Positions 34,280-47,009 of a DNA stretch of 64,000 bases are shown piece after piece. The notes under the pieces were generated by a model. The model was not told the origin of the DNA and made no database searches. It saw only the letters and a list, made by a program, of their open reading frames with translations. The position numbers were made by a program, and so were the translations under genes. Position 1 is the first letter of the stretch. The number at the start of each line of letters is the position of its first letter. Source of the DNA: Tenrec ecaudatus (taxonomy: Eukaryota; Chordata; Mammalia; Afrosoricida; Tenrecidae); the NCBI RefSeq assembly GCF_050624435.1, contig NW_027458541.1, forward strand, positions 1 to 64,000. Reading direction: 5' to 3'.

Positions 34280-37200
34280 GGCTCCCCTAGGCTAAGGCTA
34301 GGGCTCCCCTAGCCTTCCGGCTAGGCAGCCCTAGGCTTTAGGCTCCCCTAGGCTGAGGCTAGGGCTCCCCTAGCCTTCCGGCTAGGGCAGCCCTAGGCTT
34401 TAGGCTCCCCTAGGCTGAGGCTAGGGCTCCCCTAGCCTTCCGGCTAGGGCAGCCCTAGGCTTTAGGCTCCCCTAGGCTGAGGCTAGGGCTCCCCTAGCCT
34501 TCCGGCTAGGGCAGCCCTAGGCTTTAGGCTCCCCTAGGCTGAGGCTAGGGCTCCCCTAGCCTTCCGGCTAGGGCTGCCCTAGGCTTTAGGCTCCCCTAGG
34601 CTGAAGGCTAGGGCTCCCCTAGCCTTCCGGCTAGGGCTGCCCTAGGCTTTAGGCTCCCCTAGGCTAAGGCTAGGGCTCCCCTAGCCTTCCGGCTAGGGCT
34701 GCCCTAGGCTTTAGGCTCCCCTAGGCTAAGGCTAGGGCTCCCCTAGCCTTCCGGCTAGGGCTGCCCTAGGCTTTAGGCTCCCCTAGGCTAAGGCTAGGGC
34801 TCCCCTAGCCTTCCGGCTAGGGCTGCCCTAGGCTTTAGGCTCCCCTAGGCTAAGGCTAGGGCTCCCCTAGCCTTCCGGCTAGGGCTGCCCTAGGCTTTAG
34901 GCTCCCCTAGGCTAAGGCTAGGGCTCCCCTAGCCTTCCGGCTAGGGCTGCCCTAGGCTTTAGGCTCCCCTAGGCTAAGGCTAGGGCTCCCCTAGCCTTCC
35001 GGCTAGGGCTGCCCTAGGCTTTAGGCTCCCCTAGGCTAAGGCTAGGGCTCCCCTAGCCTTCCGGCTAGGGCTGCCCTAGGCTTTAGGCTCCCCTAGGCTA
35101 AGGCTAGGGCTCCCCTAGCCTTCCGGCTAGGGCTGCCCTAGGCTTTAGGCTCCCCTAGGCTAAGGCTAGGGCTCCCCTAGCCTTCCGGCTAGGGCTGCCC
35201 TAGGCTTTAGGCTCCCCTAGGCTAAGGCTAGGGCTCCCCTAGCCTTCCGGCTAGGGCTGCCCTAGGCTTTAGGCTCCCCTAGGCTAAGGCTAGGGCTCCC
35301 CTAGCCTTCCGGCTAGGGCTGCCCTAGGCTTTAGGCTCCCCTAGGCTAAGGCTAGGGCTCCCCTAGCCTTCCGGCTAGGGCTGCCCTAGGCTTTAGGCTC
35401 CCCTAGGCTAAGGCTAGGGCTCCCCTAGCCTTCCGGCTAGGGCTGCCCTAGGCTTTAGGCTCCCCTAGGCTAAGGCTAGGGCTCCCCTAGCCTTCCGGCT
35501 AGGGCTGCCCTAGGCTTTAGGCTCCCCTAGGCTAAGGCTAGGGCTCCCCTAGCCTTCCGGCTAGGGCTGCCCTAGGCTTTAGGCTCCCCTAGGCTAAGGC
35601 TAGGGCTCCCCTAGCCTTCCGGCTAGGGCTGCCCTAGGCTTTAGGCTCCCCTAGGCTAAGGCTAGGGCTCCCCTAGCCTTCCGGCTAGGGCTGCCCTAGG
35701 CTTTAGGCTCCCCTAGGCTAAGGCTAGGGCTCCCCTAGCCTTCCGGCTAGGGCTGCCCTAGGCTTTAGGCTCCCCTAGGCTAAGGCTAGGGCTCCCCTAG
35801 CCTTCCGGCTAGGGCTGCCCTAGGCTTTAGGCTCCCCTAGGCTAAGGCTAGGGCTCCCCTAGCCTTCCGGCTAGGGCTGCCCTAGGCTTTAGGCTCCCCT
35901 AGGCTAAGGCTAGGGCTCCCCTAGCCTTCCGGCTAGGGCTGCCCTAGGCTTTAGGCTCCCCTAGGCTAAGGCTAGGGCTCCCCTAGCCTTCCGGCTAGGG
36001 CTGCCCTAGGCTTTAGGCTCCCCTAGGCTAAGGCTAGGGCTCCCCTAGCCTTCCGGCTAGGGCTGCCCTAGGCTTTAGGCTCCCCTAGGCTAAGGCTAGG
36101 GCTCCCCTAGCCTTCCGGCTAGGGCTGCCCTAGGCTTTAGGCTCCCCTAGGCTAAGGCTAGGGCTCCCCTAGCCTTCCGGCTAGGGCTGCCCTAGGCTTT
36201 AGGCTCCCCTAGGCTAAGGCTAGGGCTCCCCTAGCCTTCCGGCTAGGGCTGCCCTAGGCTTTAGGCTCCCCTAGGCTAAGGCTAGGGCTCCCCTAGCCTT
36301 CCGGCTAGGGCTCCCCTAGGCTTTAGGCTCCCCTAGGCTAAGGCTAGGGCTCCCCTAGCCTTCCGGCTAGGGCTCCCCTAGGCTTTAGGCTCCCCTAGGC
36401 TAAGGCTAGGGCTCCCCTAGCCTTCCGGCTAGGGCTCCCCTAGGCTTTAGGCTCCCCTAGGCTAAGGCTAGGGCTCCCCTAGCCTTCCGGCTAGGGCTCC
36501 CCTAGGCTTTAGGCTCCCCTAGGCTAAGGCTAGGGCTCCCCTAGCCTTCCGGCTAGGGCTCCCCTAGGCTTTAGGCTCCCCTAGGCTAAGGCTAGGGCTC
36601 CCCTAGCCTTCCGGCTAGGGCTCCCCTAGGCTTTAGGCTCCCCTAGGCTAAGGCTAGGGCTCCCCTAGCCTTCCGGCTAGGGCAGCCCTAGGCTTTAGGC
36701 TCCCCTAGGCTAAGGCTAGGGCTCCCCTAGCCTTCCGGCTAGGGCAGCCCTAGGCTTTAGGCTCCCCTAGGCTAAGGCTAGGGCTCCCCTAGCCTTCCGG
36801 CTAGGGCAGCCCTAGGCTTTAGGCTCCCCTAGGCTAAGGCTAGGGCTCCCCTAGCCTTCCGGCTAGGGCAGCCCTAGGCTTTAGGCTCCCCTAGGCTAAG
36901 GCTAGGGCTCCCCTAGCCTTCCGGCTAGGGCAGCCCTAGGCTTTAGGCTCCCCTAGGCTAAGGCTAGGGCTCCCCTAGCCTTCCGGCTAGGGCAGCCCTA
37001 GGCTTTAGGCTCCCCTAGGCTAAGGCTAGGGCTCCCCTAGCCTTCCGGCTAGGGCAGCCCTAGGCTTTAGGCTCCCCTAGGCTAAGGCTAGGGCTCCCCT
37101 AGCCTTCCGGCTAGGGCAGCCCTAGGCTTTAGGCTCCCCTAGGCTAAGGCTAGGGCTCCCCTAGCCTTCCGGCTAGGGCAGCCCTAGGCTTTAGGCTCCC

Positions 37201-40200
37201 CTAGGCTAAGGCTAGGGCTCCCCTAGCCTTCCGGCTAGGGCAGCCCTAGGCTTTAGGCTCCCCTAGGCTAAGGCTAGGGCTCCCCTAGCCTTCCGGCTAG
37301 GGCAGCCCTAGGCTTTAGGCTCCCCTAGGCTAAGGCTAGGGCTCCCCTAGCCTTCCGGCTAGGGCAGCCCTAGGCTTTAGGCTCCCCTAGGCTAAGGCTA
37401 GGGCTCCCCTAGCCTTCCGGCTAGGGCAGCCCTAGGCTTTAGGCTCCCCTAGGCTAAGGCTAGGGCTCCCCTAGCCTTCCGGCTAGGGCAGCCCTAGGCT
37501 TTAGGCTCCCCTAGGCTAAGGCTAGGGCTCCCCTAGCCTTCCGGCTAGGGCAGCCCTAGGCTTTAGGCTCCCCTAGGCTAAGGCTAGGGCTCCCCTAGCC
37601 TTCCGGCTAGGGCAGCCCTAGGCTTTAGGCTCCCCTAGGCTAAGGCTAGGGCTCCCCTAGCCTTCCGGCTAGGGCAGCCCTAGGCTTTAGGCTCCCCTAG
37701 GCTAAGGCTAGGGCTCCCCTAGCCTTCCGGCTAGGGCAGCCCTAGGCTTTAGGCTCCCCTAGGCTAAGGCTAGGGCTCCCCTAGCCTTCCGGCTAGGGCA
37801 GCCCTAGGCTTTAGGCTCCCCTAGGCTAAGGCTAGGGCTCCCCTAGCCTTCCGGCTAGGGCAGCCCTAGGCTTTAGGCTCCCCTAGGCTAAGGCTAGGGC
37901 TCCCCTAGCCTTCCGGCTAGGGCAGCCCTAGGCTTTAGGCTCCCCTAGGCTAAGGCTAGGGCTCCCCTAGCCTTCCGGCTAGGGCAGCCCTAGGCTTTAG
38001 GCTCCCCTAGGCTAAGGCTAGGGCTCCCCTAGCCTTCCGGCTAGGGCAGCCCTAGGCTTTAGGCTCCCCTAGGCTAAGGCTAGGGCTCCCCTAGCCTTCC
38101 GGCTAGGGCTCCCCTAGGCTTTAGGCTCCCCTAGGCTAAGGCTAGGGCTCCCCTAGCCTTCCGGCTAGGGCACCCCTAGGCTTTAGGCTCCCCTAGGCTA
38201 AGGCTAGGGCTCCCCTAGCCTTCCGGCTAGGGCACCCCTAGGCTTTAGGCTCCCCTAGGCTAAGGCTAGGGCTCCCCTAGCCTTCCGGCTAGGGCACCCC
38301 TAGGCTTTAGGCTCCCCTAGGCTAAGGCTAGGGCTCCCCTAGCCTTCCGGCTAGGGCACCCCTAGGCTTTAGGCTCCCCTAGGCTAAGGCTAGGGCTCCC
38401 CTAGCCTTCCGGCTAGGGCACCCCTAGGCTTTAGGCTCCCCTAGGCTAAGGCTAGGGCTCCCCTAGCCTTCCGGCTAGGGCACCCCTAGGCTTTAGGCTC
38501 CCCTAGGCTAAGGCTAGGGCTCCCCTAGCCTTCCGGCTAGGGCACCCCTAGGCTTTAGGCTCCCCTAGGCTAAGGCTAGGGCTCCCCTAGCCTTCCGGCT
38601 AGGGCACCCCTAGGCTTTAGGCTCCCCTAGGCTAAGGCTAGGGCTCCCCTAGCCTTCCGGCTAGGGCACCCCTAGGCTTTAGGCTCCCCTAGGCTAAGGC
38701 TAGGGCTCCCCTAGCCTTCCGGCTAGGGCACCCCTAGGCTTTAGGCTCCCCTAGGCTAAGGCTAGGGCTCCCCTAGCCTTCCGGCTAGGGCAGCCCTAGG
38801 CTTTAGGCTCCCCTAGGCTAAGGCTAGGGCTCCCCTAGCCTTCCGGCTAGGGCACCCCTAGGCTTTAGGCTCCCCTAGGCTAAGGCTAGGGCTCCCCTAG
38901 CCTTCCGGCTAGGGCACCCCTAGGCTTTAGGCTCCCCTAGGCTAAGGCTAGGGCTCCCCTAGCCTTCCGGCTAGGGCACCCCTAGGCTTTAGGCTCCCCT
39001 AGGCTAAGGCTAGGGCTCCCCTAGCCTTCCGGCTAGGGCAGCCCTAGGCTTTAGGCTCCCCTAGGCTAAGGCTAGGGCTCCCCTAGCCTTCCGGCTAGGG
39101 CAGCCCTAGGCTTTAGGCTCCCCTAGGCTAAGGCTAGGGCTCCCCTAGCCTTCCGGCTAGGGCAGCCCTAGGCTTTAGGCTCCCCTAGGCTAAGGCTAGG
39201 GCTCCCCTAGCCTTCCGGCTAGGGCAGCCCTAGGCTTTAGGCTCCCCTAGGCTAAGGCTAGGGCTCCCCTAGCCTTCCGGCTAGGGCAGCCCTAGGCTTT
39301 AGGCTCCCCTAGGCTAAGGCTAGGGCTCCCCTAGCCTTCCGGCTAGGGCAGCCCTAGGCTTTAGGCTCCCCTAGGCTAAGGCTAGGGCTCCCCTAGCCTT
39401 CCGGCTAGGGCAGCCCTAGGCTTTAGGCTCCCCTAGGCTAAGGCTAGGGCTCCCCTAGCCTTCCGGCTAGGGCAGCCCTAGGCTTTAGGCTCCCCTAGGC
39501 TAAGGCTAGGGCTCCCCTAGCCTTCCGGCTAGGGCAGCCCTAGGCTTTAGGCTCCCCTAGGCTAAGGCTAGGGCTCCCCTAGCCTTCCGGCTAGGGCAGC
39601 CCTAGGCTTTAGGCTCCCCTAGGCTAAGGCTAGGGCTCCCCTAGCCTTCCGGCTAGGGCAGCCCTAGGCTTTAGGCTCCCCTAGGCTAAGGCTAGGGCTC
39701 CCCTAGCCTTCCGGCTAGGGCAGCCCTAGGCTTTAGGCTCCCCTAGGCTAAGGCTAGGGCTCCCCTAGCCTTCCGGCTAGGGCAGCCCTAGGCTTTAGGC
39801 TCCCCTAGGCTAAGGCTAGGGCTCCCCTAGCCTTCCGGCTAGGGCAGCCCTAGGCTTTAGGCTCCCCTAGGCTAAGGCTAGGGCTCCCCTAGCCTTCCGG
39901 CTAGGGCAGCCCTAGGCTTTAGGCTCCCCTAGGCTAAGGCTAGGGCTCCCCTAGCCTTCCGGCTAGGGCAGCCCTAGGCTTTAGGCTCCCCTAGGCTAAG
40001 GCTAGGGCTCCCCTAGCCTTCCGGCTAGGGCAGCCCTAGGCTTTAGGCTCCCCTAGGCTAAGGCTAGGGCTCCCCTAGCCTTCCGGCTAGGGCAGCCCTA
40101 GGCTTTAGGCTCCCCTAGGCTAAGGCTAGGGCTCCCCTAGCCTTCCGGCTAGGGCAGCCCTAGGCTTTAGGCTCCCCTAGGCTAAGGCTAGGGCTCCCCT

Positions 40201-43200
40201 AGCCTTCCGGCTAGGGCAGCCCTAGGCTTTAGGCTCCCCTAGGCTAAGGCTAGGGCTCCCCTAGCCTTCCGGCTAGGGCAGCCCTAGGCTTTAGGCTCCC
40301 CTAGGCTAAGGCTAGGGCTCCCCTAGCCTTCCGGCTAGGGCAGCCCTAGGCTTTAGGCTCCCCTAGGCTAAGGCTAGGGCTCCCCTAGCCTTCCGGCTAG
40401 GGCAGCCCTAGGCTTTAGGCTCCCCTAGGCTAAGGCTAGGGCTCCCCTAGCCTTCCGGCTAGGGCAGCCCTAGGCTTTAGGCTCCCCTAGGCTAAGGCTA
40501 GGGCTCCCCTAGCCTTCCGGCTAGGGCAGCCCTAGGCTTTAGGCTCCCCTAGGCTAAGGCTAGGGCTCCCCTAGCCTTCCGGCTAGGGCAGCCCTAGGCT
40601 TTAGGCTCCCCTAGGCTAAGGCTAGGGCTCCCCTAGCCTTCCGGCTAGGGCAGCCCTAGGCTTTAGGCTCCCCTAGGCTAAGGCTAGGGCTCCCCTAGCC
40701 TTCCGGCTAGGGCAGCCCTAGGCTTTAGGCTCCCCTAGGCTAAGGCTAGGGCTCCCCTAGCCTTCCGGCTAGGGCAGCCCTAGGCTTTAGGCTCCCCTAG
40801 GCTAAGGCTAGGGCTCCCCTAGCCTTCCGGCTAGGGCAGCCCTAGGCTTTAGGCTCCCCTAGGCTAAGGCTAGGGCTCCCCTAGCCTTCCGGCTAGGGCA
40901 GCCCTAGGCTTTAGGCTCCCCTAGGCTAAGGCTAGGGCTCCCCTAGCCTTCCGGCTAGGGCAGCCCTAGGCTTTAGGCTCCCCTAGGCTAAGGCTAGGGC
41001 TCCCCTAGCCTTCCGGCTAGGGCAGCCCTAGGCTTTAGGCTCCCCTAGGCTAAGGCTAGGGCTCCCCTAGCCTTCCGGCTAGGGCAGCCCTAGGCTTTAG
41101 GCTCCCCTAGGCTAAGGCTAGGGCTCCCCTAGCCTTCCGGCTAGGGCAGCCCTAGGCTTTAGGCTCCCCTAGGCTAAGGCTAGGGCTCCCCTAGCCTTCC
41201 GGCTAGGGCAGCCCTAGGCTTTAGGCTCCCCTAGGCTAAGGCTAGGGCTCCCCTAGCCTTCCGGCTAGGGCAGCCCTAGGCTTTAGGCTCCCCTAGGCTA
41301 AGGCTAGGGCTCCCCTAGCCTTCCGGCTAGGGCAGCCCTAGGCTTTAGGCTCCCCTAGGCTAAGGCTAGGGCTCCCCTAGCCTTCCGGCTAGGGCAGCCC
41401 TAGGCTTTAGGCTCCCCTAGGCTAAGGCTAGGGCTCCCCTAGCCTTCCGGCTAGGGCAGCCCTAGGCTTTAGGCTCCCCTAGGCTAAGGCTAGGGCTCCC
41501 CTAGCCTTCCGGCTAGGGCAGCCCTAGGCTTTAGGCTCCCCTAGGCTAAGGCTAGGGCTCCCCTAGCCTTCCGGCTAGGGCAGCCCTAGGCTTTAGGCTC
41601 CCCTAGGCTAAGGCTAGGGCTCCCCTAGCCTTCCGGCTAGGGCAGCCCTAGGCTTTAGGCTCCCCTAGGCTAAGGCTAGGGCTCCCCTAGCCTTCCGGCT
41701 AGGGCAGCCCTAGGCTTTAGGCTCCCCTAGGCTAAGGCTAGGGCTCCCCTAGCCTTCCGGCTAGGGCAGCCCTAGGCTTTAGGCTCCCCTAGGCTAAGGC
41801 TAGGGCTCCCCTAGCCTTCCGGCTAGGGCAGCCCTAGGCTTTAGGCTCCCCTAGGCTAAGGCTAGGGCTCCCCTAGCCTTCCGGCTAGGGCAGCCCTAGG
41901 CTTTAGGCTCCCCTAGGCTAAGGCTAGGGCTCCCCTAGCCTTCCGGCTAGGGCAGCCCTAGGCTTTAGGCTCCCCTAGGCTAAGGCTAGGGCTCCCCTAG
42001 CCTTCCGGCTAGGGCAGCCCTAGGCTTTAGGCTCCCCTAGGCTAAGGCTAGGGCTCCCCTAGCCTTCCGGCTAGGGCAGCCCTAGGCTTTAGGCTCCCCT
42101 AGGCTAAGGCTAGGGCTCCCCTAGCCTTCCGGCTAGGGCAGCCCTAGGCTTTAGGCTCCCCTAGGCTAAGGCTAGGGCTCCCCTAGCCTTCCGGCTAGGG
42201 CAGCCCTAGGCTTTAGGCTCCCCTAGGCTAAGGCTAGGGCTCCCCTAGCCTTCCGGCTAGGGCAGCCCTAGGCTTTAGGCTCCCCTAGGCTAAGGCTAGG
42301 GCTCCCCTAGCCTTCCGGCTAGGGCAGCCCTAGGCTTTAGGCTCCCCTAGGCTAAGGCTAGGGCTCCCCTAGCCTTCCGGCTAGGGCAGCCCTAGGCTTT
42401 AGGCTCCCCTAGGCTAAGGCTAGGGCTCCCCTAGCCTTCCGGCTAGGGCTCCCCTAGGCTTTAGGCTCCCCTAGGCTAAGGCTAGGGCTCCCCTAGCCTT
42501 CCGGCTAGGGCACCCCTAGGCTTTAGGCTCCCCTAGGCTAAGGCTAGGGCTCCCCTAGCCTTCCGGCTAGGGCACCCCTAGGCTTTAGGCTCCCCTAGGC
42601 TAAGGCTAGGGCTCCCCTAGCCTTCCGGCTAGGGCACCCCTAGGCTTTAGGCTCCCCTAGGCTAAGGCTAGGGCTCCCCTAGCCTTCCGGCTAGGGCACC
42701 CCTAGGCTTTAGGCTCCCCTAGGCTAAGGCTAGGGCTCCCCTAGCCTTCCGGCTAGGGCACCCCTAGGCTTTAGGCTCCCCTAGGCTAAGGCTAGGGCTC
42801 CCCTAGCCTTCCGGCTAGGGCACCCCTAGGCTTTAGGCTCCCCTAGGCTAAGGCTAGGGCTCCCCTAGCCTTCCGGCTAGGGCACCCCTAGGCTTTAGGC
42901 TGCCCTAGGCTAAGGCTAGGGCTCCCCTAGCCTTCCGGCTAGGGCACCCCTAGGCTTTAGGCTGCCCTAGGCTAAGGCTAGGGCTCCCCTAGCCTTCCGG
43001 CTAGGGCACCCCTAGGCTTTAGGCTGCCCTAGGCTAAGGCTAGGGCTCCCCTAGCCTTCCGGCTAGGGCACCCCTAGGCTTTAGGCTGCCCTAGGCTAAG
43101 GCTAGGGCTCCCCTAGCCTTCCGGCTAGGGCACCCCTAGGCTTTAGGCTCCCCTAGGCTAAGGCTAGGGCTCCCCTAGCCTTCCGGCTAGGGCAGCCCTA

Positions 43201-46200
43201 GGCTTTAGGCTCCCCTAGGCTAAGGCTAGGGCTCCCCTAGCCTTCCGGCTAGGGCAGCCCTAGGCTTTAGGCTCCCCTAGGCTAAGGCTAGGGCTCCCCT
43301 AGCCTTCCGGCTAGGGCAGCCCTAGGCTTTAGGCTCCCCTAGGCTAAGGCTAGGGCTCCCCTAGCCTTCCGGCTAGGGCAGCCCTAGGCTTTAGGCTCCC
43401 CTAGGCTAAGGCTAGGGCTCCCCTAGCCTTCCGGCTAGGGCAGCCCTAGGCTTTAGGCTCCCCTAGGCTAAGGCTAGGGCTCCCCTAGCCTTCCGGCTAG
43501 GGCAGCCCTAGGCTTTAGGCTCCCCTAGGCTAAGGCTAGGGCTCCCCTAGCCTTCCGGCTAGGGCAGCCCTAGGCTTTAGGCTCCCCTAGGCTAAGGCTA
43601 GGGCTCCCCTAGCCTTCCGGCTAGGGCAGCCCTAGGCTTTAGGCTCCCCTAGGCTAAGGCTAGGGCTCCCCTAGCCTTCCGGCTAGGGCAGCCCTAGGCT
43701 TTAGGCTCCCCTAGGCTAAGGCTAGGGCTCCCCTAGCCTTCCGGCTAGGGCAGCCCTAGGCTTTAGGCTCCCCTAGGCTAAGGCTAGGGCTCCCCTAGCC
43801 TTCCGGCTAGGGCAGCCCTAGGCTTTAGGCTCCCCTGGCTAAGGCTAGGGCTCCCCTAGCCTTCCGGCTAGGGCAGCCCTAGGCTTTAGGCTCCCCTAGG
43901 CTAAGGCTAGGGCTCCCCTAGCCTTCCGGCTAGGGCAGCCCTAGGCTTTAGGCTCCCCTAGGCTAAGGCTAGGGCTCCCCTAGCCTTCCGGCTAGGGCAG
44001 CCCTAGGCTTTAGGCTCCCCTAGGCTAAGGCTAGGGCTCCCCTAGCCTTCCGGCTAGGGCAGCCCTAGGCTTTAGGCTCCCCTAGGCTAAGGCTAGGGCT
44101 CCCCTAGCCTTCCGGCTAGGGCAGCCCTAGGCTTTAGGCTCCCCTAGGCTAAGGCTAGGGCTCCCCTAGCCTTCCGGCTAGGGCAGCCCTAGGCTTTAGG
44201 CTCCCCTAGGCTAAGGCTAGGGCTCCCCTAGCCTTCCGGCTAGGGCAGCCCTAGGCTTTAGGCTCCCCTAGGCTAAGGCTAGGGCTCCCCTAGCCTTCCG
44301 GCTAGGGCAGCCCTAGGCTTTAGGCTCCCCTAGGCTAAGGCTAGGGCTCCCCTAGCCTTCCGGCTAGGGCAGCCCTAGGCTTTAGGCTCCCCTAGGCTAA
44401 GGCTAGGGCTCCCCTAGCCTTCCGGCTAGGGCAGCCCTAGGCTTTAGGCTCCCCTAGGCTAAGGCTAGGGCTCCCCTAGCCTTCCGGCTAGGGCAGCCCT
44501 AGGCTTTAGGCTCCCCTAGGCTAAGGCTAGGGCTCCCCTAGCCTTCCGGCTAGGGCAGCCCTAGGCTTTAGGCTCCCCTAGGCTAAGGCTAGGGCTCCCC
44601 TAGCCTTCCGGCTAGGGCATCCCCTAGGCTTTAGGCTCCCCTAGGCTAAGGCTAGGGCTCCCCTAGCCTTCCGGCTAGGGCACCCCTAGGCTTTAGGCTC
44701 CCCTAGGCTAAGGCTAGGGCTCCCCTAGCCTTCCGGCTAGGGCACCCCTAGGCTTTAGGCTCCCCTAGGCTAAGGCTAGGGCTCCCCTAGCCTTCCGGCT
44801 AGGGCACCCCTAGGCTTTAGGCTCCCCTAGGCTAAGGCTAGGGCTCCCCTAGCCTTCCGGCTAGGGCACCCCTAGGCTTTAGGCTCCCCTAGGCTAAGGC
44901 TAGGGCTCCCCTAGCCTTCCGGCTAGGGCACCCCTAGGCTTTAGGCTCCCCTAGGCTAAGGCTAGGGCTCCCCTAGCCTTCCGGCTAGGGCACCCCTAGG
45001 CTTTAGGCTCCCCTAGGCTAAGGCTAGGGCTCCCCTAGCCTTCCGGCTAGGGCACCCCTAGGCTTTAGGCTCCCCTAGGCTAAGGCTAGGGCTCCCCTAG
45101 CCTTCCGGCTAGGGCACCCCTAGGCTTTAGGCTCCCCTAGGCTAAGGCTAGGGCTCCCCTAGCCTTCCGGCTAGGGCACCCCTAGGCTTTAGGCTCCCCT
45201 AGGCTAAGGCTAGGGCTCCCCTAGCCTTCCGGCTAGGGCACCCCTAGGCTTTAGGCTCCCCTAGGCTAAGGCTAGGGCTCCCCTAGCCTTCCGGCTAGGG
45301 CACCCCTAGGCTTTAGGCTCCCCTAGGCTAAGGCTAGGGCTCCCCTAGCCTTCCGGCTAGGGCACCCCTAGGCTTTAGGCTCCCCTAGGCTAAGGCTAGG
45401 GCTCCCCTAGCCTTCCGGCTAGGGCACCCCTAGGCTTTAGGCTCCCCTAGGCTAAGGCTAGGGCTCCCCTAGCCTTCCGGCTAGGGCACCCCTAGGCTTT
45501 AGGCTCCCCTAGGCTAAGGCTAGGGCTCCCCTAGCCTTCCGGCTAGGGCACCCCTAGGCTTTAGGCTGCCCTAGGCTAAGGCTAGGGCTCCCCTAGCCTT
45601 CCGGCTAGGGCACCCCTAGGCTTTAGGCTGCCCTAGGCTAAGGCTAGGGCTCCCCTAGCCTTCCGGCTAGGGCACCCCTAGGCTTTAGGCTGCCCTAGGC
45701 TAAGGCTAGGGCTCCCCTAGCCTTCCGGCTAGGGCACCCCTAGGCTTTAGGCTGCCCTAGGCTAAGGCTAGGGCTCCCCTAGCCTTCCGGCTAGGGCACC
45801 CCTAGGCTTTAGGCTGCCCTAGGCTAAGGCTAGGGCTCCCCTAGCCTTCCGGCTAGGGCACCCCTAGGCTTTAGGCTCCCCTAGGCTAAGGCTAGGGCTC
45901 CCCTAGCCTTCCGGCTAGGGCACCCCTAGGCTTTAGGCTCCCCTAGGCTAAGGCTAGGGCTCCCCTAGCCTTCCGGCTAGGGCACCCCTAGGCTTTAGGC
46001 TCCCCTAGGCTAAGGCTAGGGCTCCCCTAGCCTTCCGGCTAGGGCACCCCTAGGCTTTAGGCTCCCCTAGGCTAAGGCTAGGGCTCCCCTAGCCTTCCGG
46101 CTAGGGCACCCCTAGGCTTTAGGCTCCCCTAGGCTAAGGCTAGGGCTCCCCTAGCCTTCCGGCTAGGGCACCCCTAGGCTTTAGGCTCCCCTAGGCTAAG

Positions 46201-46989
46201 GCTAGGGCTCCCCTAGCCTTCCGGCTAGGGCACCCCTAGGCTTTAGGCTCCCCTAGGCTAAGGCTAGGGCTCCCCTAGCCTTCCGGCTAGGGCACCCCTA
46301 GGCTTTAGGCTCCCCTAGGCTAAGGCTAGGGCTCCCCTAGCCTTCCGGCTAGGGCACCCCTAGGCTTTAGGCTCCCCTAGGCTAAGGCTAGGGCTCCCCT
46401 AGCCTTCCGGCTAGGGCACCCCTAGGCTTTAGGCTCCCCTAGGCTAAGGCTAGGGCTCCCCTAGCCTTCCGGCTAGGGCACCCCTAGGCTTTAGGCTGCC
46501 CTAGGCTAAGGCTAGGGCTCCCCTAGCCTTCCGGCTAGGGCACCCCTAGGCTTTAGGCTGCCCTAGGCTAAGGCTAGGGCTCCCCTAGCCTTCCGGCTAG
46601 GGCACCCCTAGGCTTTAGGCTGCCCTAGGCTAAGGCTAGGGCTCCCCTAGCCTTCCGGCTAGGGCACCCCTAGGCTTTAGGCTGCCCTAGGCTAAGGCTA
46701 GGGCTCCCCTAGCCTTCCGGCTAGGGCACCCCTAGGCTTTAGGCTGCCCTAGGCTAAGGCTAGGGCTCCCCTAGCCTTCCGGCTAGGGCACCCCTAGGCT
46801 TTAGGCTGCCCTAGGCTAAGGCTAGGGCTCCCCTAGCCTTCCGGCTAGGGCACCCCTAGGCTTTAGGCTGCCCTAGGCTAAGGCTAGGGCTCCCCTAGCC
46901 TTCAGGCTAGGGCACCCCTAGGCTTTAGGCTCCCCTAGGCTAAGGCTAGGGCTCCCCTAGCCTTCAGGCTAGGGCACCCCTAGGCTTTA
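34280..46989 (+). repeat. Block L: 205 short 62-bp units, mosaic S3 centres
   Basis: 12,710 bases, exactly 205 x 62 after two 1-bp gains (34601, 44618) and two losses (34325, about 43835) cancel. The linker is ttccgg except in the last two units (ttcagg). Early units have ggctgagg (34352-34601). The S3 centre defines runs: CAG x4, CTG x28 (34574-36249), CTC x6 (36311-36621), CAG x23 (36683-38047), CTC x1 (38109), CAC x10, CAG x1 (38791), CAC x3, CAG x55 (39039-42387), CTC x1 (42449), CAC x11, CAG x23 (43193-44556), CATC x1 (44618), CAC x38 to the end. Confidence 0.94.
42901..46875 (+). repeat. Three runs of ggctgccc short-S1 units within L
   Basis: The short S1 reads ggctgccctagg in place of ggctcccctagg in three runs: four units (42901-43087), five units (45567-45815) and seven units (46497-46869). 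All occur inside CAC-type stretches. The last two runs start exactly 930 bases (15 units) apart. The change makes S1 resemble the CTG-centred S3. Confidence 0.9.
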
Positions 46990-47009
46990 GGCTAAGGTCC
47001 CTAGGAAAA
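46990..47009 (+). other. Degenerate S1 at junction between L and M
   Basis: A 20-bp subunit reads GGCTAAGGTCCCTAGGAAAA in place of a normal S1. It is the only place with four A in a row. To the left units are 62 bp (ttccgg, then two ttcagg); to the right they are 68 bp with ttcagg. Like 5312-5390 and 19308-19363, it marks a switch of unit type. Confidence 0.88.
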
